Shown: piece by piece, positions 19,887 through 28,976 of the stretch | Layout: each line of letters opens with the position of its first letter | Numbering within the stretch: position 1 is the stretch's first letter | Source of the DNA: Leishmania infantum JPCM5 | Taxonomy: Eukaryota; Euglenozoa; Kinetoplastea; Trypanosomatida; Trypanosomatidae | DNA: 64,000 bases | Assembly: GCF_000002875.2 (NCBI RefSeq) | Contig: NC_009412.2 | Coordinates: 253,001 to 317,000 of the forward strand | Direction: 5' to 3' | Position numbers and translations under genes: made by a program | Notes under the pieces: model-generated | What the model was told of the DNA's origin: nothing | Databases searched by the model: none | Seen by the model: only the letters and a program-made list of their open reading frames with translations

Positions 19887-21644
19887 TCAGACATAGAAGT
19901 ACAGCACCGCCGCGGCGAGGGCCATGCGCAGCACCCGGCGCATGCATGTGCGGGCGGCCGCGTTCTTCGAGAGCTGATTGTCAAGGTAGCGATGCAGCAA
20001 AAGAGTGAGCCCGAGCGAAGATGCCCTGCTTTGATGATTGTACAGTCCCCATGCGATTAGCCCAAGTGCCACTGTCAGGAGAAGTCGCGGGTAGCGCATT
20101 GCGGCGAACGCGATGCCACCCTCGCTGCTCTGTGCATCGGCCTGCGCTGCTGCAAGCATTTCCTGTAACTCCGACGCTGTCACTGGCGCCGGGCTCTGGT
20201 GCCGACGCCGCAACGCCATCTCCAACTCGAAGATCGTGTCTTCGTCACGGCGCTCCTGCTCTGAGCGTGCAAAGGACTCGATGATAGACTTGCCGAACCA
20301 CGCCACGCTGCACACCACGAACCAGTTCATCGCCTGCACGAGCAGCGACTCCGGCTCCTCCAACTCCGGCGCCGTCGCAGACACATCGCCGCCTTTAGCG
20401 CGCTTCGCGATGCTCTCGCGTGCCCGCACAACTGCCGAGAGAGCCTTCTCCACCGCCGCCTCCACTCGAAAAAAGGAGGGTAGCAAAGATGCAGCACTGC
20501 TGCCCAAGCGTTGCATGATGCGCTCGATGATGTCGCCGGAAAAGAGAACAATGAAAAAGACCGCCTGCAAGTTGACCTTGATCACTGCCTTGCCGATCAA
20601 GGTGGCAGAGAAGAAGGTAGAGAAGGGCATCAGGAATTGCCCGCACGCCATGCCGCATAGGTCATACGCCATATTAGGCCATGCGGCCAGCAGCAAGATG
20701 GCCCAGAAGCCGTAGCGGCGCACCTTTTGAAGCGTCCAGTTCGTCGCGAGAGACATCATGTCGTAGGCAGCGGCAGACTCCTGCAGATCATCCTCATGGC
20801 GGCCCTGCAACGCAGCAGCGTAGCTCAGCGCGTACGGCGGAACCTCGCCCAGGGCAGTGCCAGCACCCCACAGCATGCACGCTGGCACCACCTTGACCAA
20901 GTACTCCACTAGCGACATCTTGCTCGCAGCGAGTTCAGGCTGACTCTCCGGCGCGAGGCACACGAAGAGGCGCTGACGTGGGCCGTAGAAGAAATTGGTC
21001 GGATACGTCCAGAAGTTCGCATTGCCGCAGCGCTGCACCGCCGCACACGTGCGGTAAATGTGAGGAAAGAGGAAGAGAAGGCCAGAGTGCATGCCGGTGC
21101 CGAGGCCGATCGACGACAGCACGCCAAGCACAACCCAGTAAAGCGCATCGGCCAGCCAGTACTCCATCTCGCGCCACCAGCCGTTTGCCACGGCAGCGCA
21201 GTACCACTGCCCTTCGCTGGCGGTCGACTGCCACCATTCACTGAACTGATCCACGCTTACGGCCGTGCGGCTGCCTAGGATCTGATCAGCAATGGCAGCA
21301 GCGCCGTCACCTCCGCGCTGCTTCAGGACTGTGGAGTAATACGAGCTCATCTCTGCCGCAGTGACCTGGCCGTCCCGGTTCAGATCAAACGCAGAGAACA
21401 CCGCCGCCGCAGGGGAGGGCACAATATAGTAAGACACGAGGCACAATATCACCATCAGCGGCAAAAGCACGGTATTAAAGAGGGGCCTGCTTAGAGCCGC
21501 CTCTGCATAGTGCACCGCACCTTGAATGCTGTATGAGAGAAAGAGCAGGGTGGTGCGAAGAGGCCGGTGGATGAGACCGAGGCCTCTCCGCTCGCTTGCA
21601 AGGATTGCCTGGGCCTGTTCCAGCTCACTCGCCATTGTGGACAT
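19887..21644 (-). CDS. VMP1-like VTT/DedA-domain membrane protein with an EF-hand
   Basis: A 585-aa multi-pass membrane protein. The core matches VMP1, the ER protein (lipid scramblase activity in animals) needed for autophagosome formation and ER contact sites. Diagnostic stretches are GLGTGMHSGLLFLFPHIY (180-197), MLWGAGTALGEVPPYALS (257-274), and DLCGMACGQFLMPFSTFF followed by ATLIGKAVIKVNLQ (328-360). N-terminal hydrophobic segments lie at about 31-41 and 56-75. Between them and the core is one complete EF-hand loop at residues 87-98 (D87, N89, D91-G92, E98) with a degenerate partner near 128-135; I know of no EF-hand in animal VMP1. An acidic/basic region (about 400-500) and two further hydrophobic segments form the C-terminus. 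The start at 21644 (or the next Met, three residues on) is supported by domain content. Confidence 0.85.
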   Translation of the reverse strand: MSTMASELEQAQAILASERRGLGLIHRPLRTTLLFLSYSIQGAVHYAEAALSRPLFNTVLLPLMVILCLVSYYIVPSPAAAVFSAFDLNRDGQVTAAEMSSYYSTVLKQRGGDGAAAIADQILGSRTAVSVDQFSEWWQSTASEGQWYCAAVANGWWREMEYWLADALYWVVLGVLSSIGLGTGMHSGLLFLFPHIYRTCAAVQRCGNANFWTYPTNFFYGPRQRLFVCLAPESQPELAASKMSLVEYLVKVVPACMLWGAGTALGEVPPYALSYAAALQGRHEDDLQESAAAYDMMSLATNWTLQKVRRYGFWAILLLAAWPNMAYDLCGMACGQFLMPFSTFFSATLIGKAVIKVNLQAVFFIVLFSGDIIERIMQRLGSSAASLLPSFFRVEAAVEKALSAVVRARESIAKRAKGGDVSATAPELEEPESLLVQAMNWFVVCSVAWFGKSIIESFARSEQERRDEDTIFELEMALRRRHQSPAPVTASELQEMLAAAQADAQSSEGGIAFAAMRYPRLLLTVALGLIAWGLYNHQSRASSLGLTLLLHRYLDNQLSKNAAARTCMRRVLRMALAAAVLYFYV

Positions 21645-22961
21645 CCTCCGTTTCTCACGTCGGTCTGCGTGTGTGTGTGTGTGTGGGGGGGGGGGTGGGT
21701 GGGTGTTTCTATGGCACGTCTGTTCTGTTCAATGCACGTCGGCACTCCTTCGCTACTCTTTTTCTTACATCCTGACAACGTGCGCCGCACGCCCCCCCCC
21801 AGTCACACACATCGATACGTGTGCAAGAGAGAAATTCAAGCAAACGTGTGAGATGTCACGCACGCACGGTGTTTCACCGGGTGACGACGAGTGAGGGCAC
21901 ATCAACGGTTCACAGCAGCGGGGAAAACGGAAAGAGGAGACGGGCGGGGGAGAGAAGATGGGCATGTCGAGAGGGAGATAGAGAGACAGTCGGCGGTGCA
22001 CCCCATACCACACCATTCGGGTGCGTAGAGGTCTCTCCTTCGCGTCCGCACTTGCCGCCCGCATTGTGAGCTGGGAAAGGAGCGGAGTCGGAGAGGTCGA
22101 CGTTTTAGTCGCAGTAGCAGCACCACTAGTGGTGGGGACGAGGCGAGCAGGAGAGACGGCGCTGTGTCACTGGCGCAGAGATGCAAATTAAACAACAACA
22201 GTCGCACTCTTCGTCTGTTTGAAAGTGGGAGCATAAAGCTAAGCAATGTAGCTACCCATCGACTTGTGCACGTGCCTGTGATCCTAACCCTTGCACATCC
22301 CCCTCCCTTTTCCCCCACCCCACGTCAAATACGGAGCCGTCCTGCGGTGGCAGGCTCACCAGTCCTCCACCACCTGAGCGCTCAGCGGACTTTTGAATTT
22401 TATCGTCACTTCTTCTTTTCGTATCGTTATAGTCGCCATATTTAGTCCGCGATTAACTCGCACGCACGCACGGAAACGCACATCATTGCACACGCCCATA
22501 CAGGCGGCCCTTTAACCTTCGAAGAGCAAAAGGAAAGAACCGCACGGGTGATCGACGCGAGGCACAAGGCACAAGAGACAGTGAAGCACGGAGAACATTA
22601 TCTCCCCTCCCCCCTCCGCCTCACGCTTTCTTTCCCTTCAGAGGGGTGCAGGTACGCGCCAACGCACGCACCCACGCGTGTCAATCTCGACAAGGAACAA
22701 AAAAAGGCAGCTCACGTACACCCACGGGCGTGCTGAAGAAGTCAGGGACGGATAGCGGCCATCGCATGCCTTAGAACTTAAGCCGAATATTAATCGCGAA
22801 GTAACACTGTGAGTTGAACGAAAAGAGCACAGAGAAACGGAGAGTCGTTAATCGGGTCATCATCCAGCCCTCTCGCGCGCACGCACACACGCGGTGGCGC
22901 GGACAGGCACATCCGCAAAGCCGAACTGCCGTCCCCGTTTCAGAGCGTAGGAGGAAGTGCA
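21645..22961. other. Intergenic spacer, 1.3 kb
   Basis: No supported gene. Immediately upstream of the VMP1-like start there is a (GT)8 run at 21669-21684 joined to an 11-base G run (21685-21695). Further purine-rich stretches at 21930-21990 are pyrimidine-rich on the transcribed strand. Confidence 0.5.
21669..21695. repeat. (GT)8 + G11 simple repeat
   Basis: A GT dinucleotide run passing directly into a run of eleven G, about 25-50 bases upstream of the VMP1-like start codon. On the transcribed strand it reads C11 followed by CA repeats. Confidence 0.9.
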
Positions 22962-24644
22962 TCATAGCTTGGTGCCGCGCACCACGCCTGGCCTCATGTC
23001 CCGTACGCCGACGAACTCACCCTCCGGCTTCGGCTGAAAACTGCGTGACTGGGACTTCTGCACCTGCATGCCGCGCTCGTACTTGCGGCGCTGGGCGACG
23101 CGTGGGTTCTTGCGGTCCTTCGGACGGGCCCTCGTGAGTCCACGGTGCGACTCGATCTTCTTGCCGACTTTGCGGCGATCTACCTCCTCCTGAGCAGGGC
23201 GGCGCGCCGAGGCGGCCGCGGCAGCGGCAGCCTTTCGAGAGGACTCGGCGGCCTGACGGGCACGCTCCTCCTCCCAAACCGCCTCGTAGTCTCCATCGCT
23301 GCAGTCGTCTCCGTCGTCCGCGCCTCCGAGGTCCATTTCGTCCTCGTCGCCGTCCATGTCGCCCATCCCATTCAAATCGTCCTCGTCATCGCCGTCATCG
23401 GAGTCCACTGCGGCGGGTTTTGATGGCTGTTTCGATGTGCGCTGGCGGCTCAGCACGTCCCCAGCCTTCTTCTGGCGGCGGCGCAGAACCTCCATGAGAG
23501 AGAGACCCTCCTCGCCTTCAACTTCGTCGGCACCCCCGCCGTCCTTGTCGGCGCCGCCGGCAATGCGAGAGAAGAACTGGTCCTCGTCCTCCTGGTAGCT
23601 GACGGGCGCTATCGCGGAGCTGGCGGTGTTGCTGTTGTTGAGCGCGGACGCCTTCTTGGTGCGCACACGCGTCATGGCAGCCTGCTCTTCCCGCTCCAGC
23701 TCCTCTGCCTCCTTCATGTGGCGCAACTGCTGGCGGCGCTCGCGGGCCTCGGTGTTCTGCATGGCGCGAGAGGACTCGAAGGCGCCACCCTCGCCGGACT
23801 GCAGCGGACGAAGCTCATTCAGGTGTGCAGCTGCTGTGGATTTGCCGCTGATGAGGCGGTTCAGTGAGTATTGCAGCTTCTCCTCCAGAGGCCACATCTT
23901 CTCCAGGTACACACGAATCTCCACCAAGTGGTCAATCACGGGGTGGCCGGCTACCTTTCGGCCCTCCGACTTGAGGAGGAGGTAGAAGGTTACGTGCATG
24001 CAGTAGCTCAGCATGAGCTGAACCTTGGTTTCTAAGAAAGAGACAAGATTCTTGTCCGAGGGGGATACCTTACGCTCGTAGAGCAGCTCGTGAAGCGGCT
24101 GCGCGAGTGTCTTGACCTCGGCCATGTACGTCTTTAGGTCCAGCAGCAGCCTCAGCAGCTCCGGTGACTCCTTCTTGAGCACCGCCAGCCGCTCTGCCGT
24201 GGTAAGAGCGGCAAAGTCGCGCTCGACGGCCTCGATTACTGGCGCAGCATCGAGCGCGTCTAAAGAACTCTTCTTGGCCACATCGTCACGCCGCGAAGAC
24301 AAGTGAGCCACCGACACGCCGGCCACGTCGAAGTCTTCCTCGGTTGTCTTCTTGCGCAGCCCCTTCTCCGTCACCACCGCTAACTCTTCCTCTTCCTGGA
24401 ATCCGCCGTTCTCGTCGTCGCCGTATCCGTCGAGGCGGTGCGCGTCCGAGGGCAGAACGGCGAACATATCCTCCTCCTCTACGCCATCCTCTCGGGTGGC
24501 CTTGCGGCTGCAGCGGTTGTGCACGACATCGTCGTCGTTGACATACGCACCCGCGTCCCCAATGTCGAGGTCGAGATCCTCAACGATATTGTCGCTGGCC
24601 TCCTTGCGCGACCGCTTCTTACCCCCCTTTGCTCCCCTTGGCAT
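22962..24644 (-). CDS. SAS10/UTP3 family SSU-processome protein
   Basis: A 560-aa protein. It begins MPRGAKGGKKRSRKEA, with an acidic stretch (DLDLDIGD) typical of nucleolar factors. A helical Sas10/C1D domain follows at about 150-280 (ELLRLLLDLKTYMAEVKTL, then HPVIDHLVEIRVYLEKMWPL). The middle is very acidic (DSDDGDDEDDLNGMGDMDGD). The C-terminus is the diagnostic Sas10 tail: KIESHRGLTRARPKDRKNPR, then RKYERG and a final SFQPKPEGEFVGVRDM stretch. In yeast this protein joins the U3 snoRNP-containing processome that makes 18S rRNA, and it also affects silencing when overexpressed. The start at 24644 is the natural Met; the frame continues 264 bases upstream through leader sequence. Assignment is strong. 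Confidence 0.93.
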   Translation of the reverse strand: MPRGAKGGKKRSRKEASDNIVEDLDLDIGDAGAYVNDDDVVHNRCSRKATREDGVEEEDMFAVLPSDAHRLDGYGDDENGGFQEEEELAVVTEKGLRKKTTEEDFDVAGVSVAHLSSRRDDVAKKSSLDALDAAPVIEAVERDFAALTTAERLAVLKKESPELLRLLLDLKTYMAEVKTLAQPLHELLYERKVSPSDKNLVSFLETKVQLMLSYCMHVTFYLLLKSEGRKVAGHPVIDHLVEIRVYLEKMWPLEEKLQYSLNRLISGKSTAAAHLNELRPLQSGEGGAFESSRAMQNTEARERRQQLRHMKEAEELEREEQAAMTRVRTKKASALNNSNTASSAIAPVSYQEDEDQFFSRIAGGADKDGGGADEVEGEEGLSLMEVLRRRQKKAGDVLSRQRTSKQPSKPAAVDSDDGDDEDDLNGMGDMDGDEDEMDLGGADDGDDCSDGDYEAVWEEERARQAAESSRKAAAAAAASARRPAQEEVDRRKVGKKIESHRGLTRARPKDRKNPRVAQRRKYERGMQVQKSQSRSFQPKPEGEFVGVRDMRPGVVRGTKL

Positions 24645-25776
24645 CGATAAAAAATGACGGAATGCGAAACAGCAAAAGACGAGAAAACTGCGGAAAGCAG
24701 AGGGCGCCGATAAGCAGCACACCGACGGCGAGACAGAGCCTGAAGCAGCAGAGCACGGTAACCTACTGCTTAAAGCCTCCCTCTCTCTCTCGAAGTTCGT
24801 GTGGCTGCTCTTATACAGGCTTGCGTGTGTAGAGGAGTGCGCGTTTATATGTGCGCTGCAACGGATAGCGAGGAAAGAGTTGACAGAGGGACGAGGCAAC
24901 CGAGTCAAGTCTCATCGGGGTGTGTGAGTGTGGTCGTATGTTTGTGGGGAAGGGGCGAGGGGGTACGGAAGAGGGAGAGAGAATAATGTGGGGTGCAGCA
25001 GACGCAAACGAAAAAGACTTGCACACGTGATGGAGCTGCGTCACTTCTGGCGACGGGGCACTGCGACATCCTGGGCCGTTCCTGTATCCCTCCGCCGCTC
25101 CTCCACGGCAACGAGTGCTGTGGAAAGAAGAAATAGAGACACAAACACACAGGCGAAGCCTCACACCGCGACAGAAGTGAAGCAGCGTCCATAGGCGGCA
25201 CAGCAGCCGTGGCGCCACCACCACGTGCCCCCTCTTGCCCCGTTGCAGAGCACGAGCAATGTGCAAGGATATAAAAAGGTGAAGCAGCACGCCCACGCAC
25301 ACAGGGAAAAGCCACAAAAGGAAGAGGAAAAAAAAAGAACGAAAACACCGCGCAGTCTCGTCAACAGAGGCCTACGAAGGGTACGATGTGCTCTTTCTCC
25401 TTGTGTTGATTCGAAGATTTACTTCGCCCTTTGAGCTTCTTGGTGGGCGTGTGCACGGATGCACCTCGTTCGCTTATACTGTGAAAACAGGGAGGGGGAC
25501 GGATACGGCAAAGAGGGTGTAAAATATAATAAAAAAGGCAACGGCAAGCAGTGCAACAGTGCGCTGCTGCAGACGACGGAGTGAGCACGCACTCCTGCAC
25601 CAACGTGCGCGCACCCAGTTGCTCACTTGCAGCAACAATCGCCAGGCGTGGTAGCCTCTTCACGTGCACACCGTAGGCACATACCCAAACCCCTCGGCAT
25701 CCACGCCAGGCATGTGGAATTCAAAAAAAAAAGGTAAACCACAGTCCACCCAGTATCACTGCACCAACCACCTCCT
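24645..25776. other. Intergenic spacer, 1.1 kb
   Basis: No supported gene. It contains the SAS10 5' leader (purine-rich plus strand at 24665-24690 and 24960-24985) and the 3' UTR of the small basic protein gene. A-rich patches at 25315-25345 and 25524-25535. Confidence 0.5.
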
Positions 25777-26334
25777 CTATCCCCAGAGCTCCGCTGCGTC
25801 TACAGCTGGCCCGTACACGCCACGGCTCGACACCCCATGCTCCTTACACCAGCGTCCACGCACCCGTTGCAGTTTCATGTACCAGCCCCAGAATTCGTGT
25901 GTGCGCAGCTGCTCAACCAATCGCCGGTCGCGATGCATCTTCTTCGCGTAGTCGATACGCTTCTCTTGCGCGTGTTCGAACACGACGCGCGGCGTCATGG
26001 GCATCACTGGCAGGTGTCGAGATTCGCGCTGCGGCTTTGGATGGTTGGCGAGAATCTTGTGCACATCGCTAAAGCCCTGATACATGCCTGGTGCCGGCGA
26101 GGCGGGCACACGCCCTTGGTAGTCCATTCCGTGTTTAGCTAAGTACTTGTGGCGGAAATCAGAGACCCAAAATGATGGACGCGCGAAATCCTCGTTCAGC
26201 ACGGTGCGCCAAAACATGCGGTTGTATGGATTCGTACGAGAGCTACTCCAACGACGCTCATAGTTGCGCGCGCGCGGCGGCACCGGATAGGCCTGAAGCG
26301 CCTTGCGGCAAAGCAGTGATGTACACTGCAACAT
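25777..26334 (-). CDS. Small basic protein, probably mitochondrial
   Basis: A 185-aa protein that I do not recognise. The N-terminus (MLQCTSLLCRKALQAYPVPP, then RARNYERRWSSSR) lacks acidic residues and is Arg-rich, a plausible mitochondrial presequence. The body is rich in Arg, Tyr, Trp and His with runs such as FWRTVLNEDFARPSFWVSDF and WGWYMKLQRVRGRW. Size and composition would suit a kinetoplastid mitoribosomal or respiratory-complex accessory protein, but no domain is identifiable. The ATG at 26334 is preferred; the 99-base upstream extension (MLLWFSSVLFLHVVL) is hydrophobic leader sequence. Codon bias matches neighbours. Confidence 0.72.
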   Translation of the reverse strand: MLQCTSLLCRKALQAYPVPPRARNYERRWSSSRTNPYNRMFWRTVLNEDFARPSFWVSDFRHKYLAKHGMDYQGRVPASPAPGMYQGFSDVHKILANHPKPQRESRHLPVMPMTPRVVFEHAQEKRIDYAKKMHRDRRLVEQLRTHEFWGWYMKLQRVRGRWCKEHGVSSRGVYGPAVDAAELWG

Positions 26335-27674
26335 CGTGTGTAATCTCTCCCTTCCTCTCTTGCGCAGAAGCACCGTCCCCGAGTCGCAAAGCACAACGTG
26401 CAAAAACAAAACAGAGGAAAACCACAGCAACACCGATTAAGGCAGTCGCCGTAGATGCAGATCGTGGGTGATAGACGCATGTTATATATATATATATATG
26501 TGTGTGTGTGTGCAGTTGTAGGCATACAGACGCACACACACACGCACGTGCGTGAGGGCCATCGTGCCAGGGATGCAATGGATAGCCAACCAGCCACGCA
26601 ACCCCCATCACGCAGGAATGGCAGTGCCATATTACAAGCAAAAACGAAAAGGGATTCAGGAAAAATAATGTGACGGAGGGAAAGTGAAGCGAGCTTGTAT
26701 GATACGACGCATAGAACCAGCAAAGAGGGAGAGGACGGTCTCGCCACACGCGTACGGAAAGTACGGCGCGATCGCGATAGAGGCAGGAAAACGAGCAGTG
26801 ACAGCGATGGTGTGACTGTGTATGCGCATGTGGCTTTCACGGAGAGAGACGCGATCTCTGGAATAGGCACTCGGTGCGCCTACTGTCAGCGCACCAACAA
26901 AGGTCCTCTGGTGTATCTGATGCACCTCTCTCCACCACACAGCCCGATTGTTGTTGGTGCTACGACTGATACACTGTTTATGGCTTTGGCTCCGCGCGGC
27001 GTTGTTTCACAGCAGGAGCTCCTCGGCCAAAGCAATCAACGGCGGGAAAGCGCTATTATACATATGCGTGCATGTCAAGGCTGGAGCTCTCTGACAAGAT
27101 GGGGAGACGAGGAAAGAGAATCAGAGGGCAGCGTGCGACAGGGAAATCGGCTCGCCTAGCAACAGGGGCGATGCCCCTCTCGGTCGCTTCATCCTACCTT
27201 CTCGCCGGCCCGCTCTCCTTTCCCTCTTCTCCATGGCAGCGTCGTGAAGACACAGAGGCACGACAAGAGCAACCGCAAATAATGAAAAAAGGCGAACACA
27301 AGCGAAACGTGTATCTGAAGCATCATCATCACATACATACACATGCGCAGTGAGGTAGAGTCAGACAGAACAGACTCAGATGCGCACACAAGCACTCGAG
27401 TCTGAGCGGCATGCATCTGAGCAGGCAAACGGACAAAGAAGGGGAAGTGGGGTGACAGATGCGAGAGGCAAAACAGAAAAAGAGAGCATACAAGAAACGC
27501 TTGCGTGGTGCGTGCGTGCAGTTCTGTGAGACACAGACACGCATACTCAGCGCCTGGAGTCATCCTCGGAGCTGCACCGCGCGCAGGAAATCAAAACGAT
27601 GTCGGCACCGAGGGCGTTGCCTCCCGTAGCGCCTTTTTCGTCGCCGCTCTGCTCGTCTTGAGTCATGAGTTTCC
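26335..27674. other. Intergenic spacer, 1.3 kb
   Basis: No supported gene. A compound (TA)n(TG)n microsatellite lies at 26483-26512. Open frames at 26195-26870 overlap the upstream gene on the same strand and are low-quality Cys/Leu/Ser-rich translations. Confidence 0.5.
26483..26512. repeat. (TA)8(TG)7 compound microsatellite
   Basis: Alternating TA run passing directly into TG repeats, about 150 bases upstream of the small basic protein's start codon. Confidence 0.93.
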
Positions 27675-28976
27675 TCAGCAGCGGCGAGTGCTGCCAATGA
27701 CGCTGTTCGGAGCCGGCAGTGGCTCGGTGTACATGGTGGTGTACTGCCCAGGCACCATTTCCGCTGGCGTGTAGGTCTCACCTGTGCGCACCTCCCTTCG
27801 TGGGTGGTGGTACTCGTGATTAATGGTGTAGATGCCGTCCTCAATGTCGAAAACGGCCTTGGCGCCGTACTTGTGACACACATCCGCCTCGGCCGAGCGA
27901 TCCTGGTACCCGGCTGAGTAGGTAGTTGCCCACTTCCCATCGTGGCGCGTCTGAAAGCGAGCGTCGCGCTGCGTGACCGCCATCTCTTGGGCTGGAGAGA
28001 GGGCGTAGTGCGTGTTGCGCAGCGGCACCGTGGCGTCGCGGTTGTTCATGTGGCGCGCCTCTGCAACATCGTAGGCTGCATGCTCGCGGTGGGTCGTGCT
28101 CATCCAGTCCTTGGCTGAGTAGGGCTCGTAGCCTTGCGGCAGGGCTTGCTTGTGGCTATCTTCTAGTGTGCTACGTAGCTGCGTACGGTCGACCGTGCGG
28201 CCACGCTGTAGGGTCTGAAACGTGCGCTCGCGGCGCCGAGGCCCCTCGCGCTCGACGTTGTTGTATCGGCTCTTGTAGACGTACACGCCATCCCCGTCCT
28301 CCTTCCAATCCTTCTGCCGGTACGCTGACGGGTCCATCTTGCCGAAGTCGCAGTAGTCGTCTGAGGTGAGACGGAAAGCGTCCGGTGCAGCGCCGCTTGC
28401 GTACGGCGTTGCCTCTAGATTGTCCAGCTCTCTCTTGAGAGCGTCCTCCTTGGCCTGTCCGGCGCGGAGCACGTCCAGCACACCATCGTCGAAGGTGCGA
28501 GGGATGGCCTGATTGGTAGTTTGCAGTGTGAGGAACCGTGGCTTTCGCGAGCCGGTGTTGCCCTGTCCTTGTGTGCCGCCAAGGCCATCGCCGCCGGCGC
28601 CACCCTCTCCCAGCTTCTGCAGCTGAGATGCGTTGAAACCTCCTGTGTTGCTGTTACCGTCGTCTAGGATTAAGTGAAGTCCGACGTTCGTGTAGTCTAG
28701 CGTGCGAGGGTAGCTTGTCTGGTCCTTCGGGAGCGGCACCAGCTTGCGGTTGATCTCTGCCTGAAAGGGATATGGCTGCTTGGATGCGACGTCGTCTGGT
28801 GCACGAGGTGGTACCTCGCCCGTGGCACCCCAGTACGCACTGGCTGCAAAGCCCTCCATGCCACGTGACCTCAAAAACTCCTTGAGAGCATCCTCGTCGG
28901 CCGGGACGCTGTCGATGCTGCGGTGTGAGTAGGCAAGGGCCCCATTGGTATTTCGACCGAGTCGGGAATGCTGCAT
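27675..28976 (-). CDS. Tyr/Arg-rich conserved-type protein, possibly axonemal
   Basis: A 433-aa protein without a domain I can name. It has no signal peptide or membrane segment. The second half is built of spaced short Tyr/Arg/His motifs separated by polar linkers: GYEPYSAKDWMSTTHREH, PLRNTHYALSPAQEM, TRHDGKWATTYSAGYQDRSA and PGQYTTMYTEP. This tile-like arrangement is typical of proteins that bind along microtubules, including flagellar microtubule inner proteins and SAXO-like stabilisers, so an axonemal role is a reasonable inference. A Gly-rich stretch lies at about 125-145. The ATG at 28976 (MQHSRLGRNTNG) is preferred to the upstream frame extension with a His run. The gene is sure; the role is speculative. 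Confidence 0.78.
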   Translation of the reverse strand: MQHSRLGRNTNGALAYSHRSIDSVPADEDALKEFLRSRGMEGFAASAYWGATGEVPPRAPDDVASKQPYPFQAEINRKLVPLPKDQTSYPRTLDYTNVGLHLILDDGNSNTGGFNASQLQKLGEGGAGGDGLGGTQGQGNTGSRKPRFLTLQTTNQAIPRTFDDGVLDVLRAGQAKEDALKRELDNLEATPYASGAAPDAFRLTSDDYCDFGKMDPSAYRQKDWKEDGDGVYVYKSRYNNVEREGPRRRERTFQTLQRGRTVDRTQLRSTLEDSHKQALPQGYEPYSAKDWMSTTHREHAAYDVAEARHMNNRDATVPLRNTHYALSPAQEMAVTQRDARFQTRHDGKWATTYSAGYQDRSAEADVCHKYGAKAVFDIEDGIYTINHEYHHPRREVRTGETYTPAEMVPGQYTTMYTEPLPAPNSVIGSTRRC

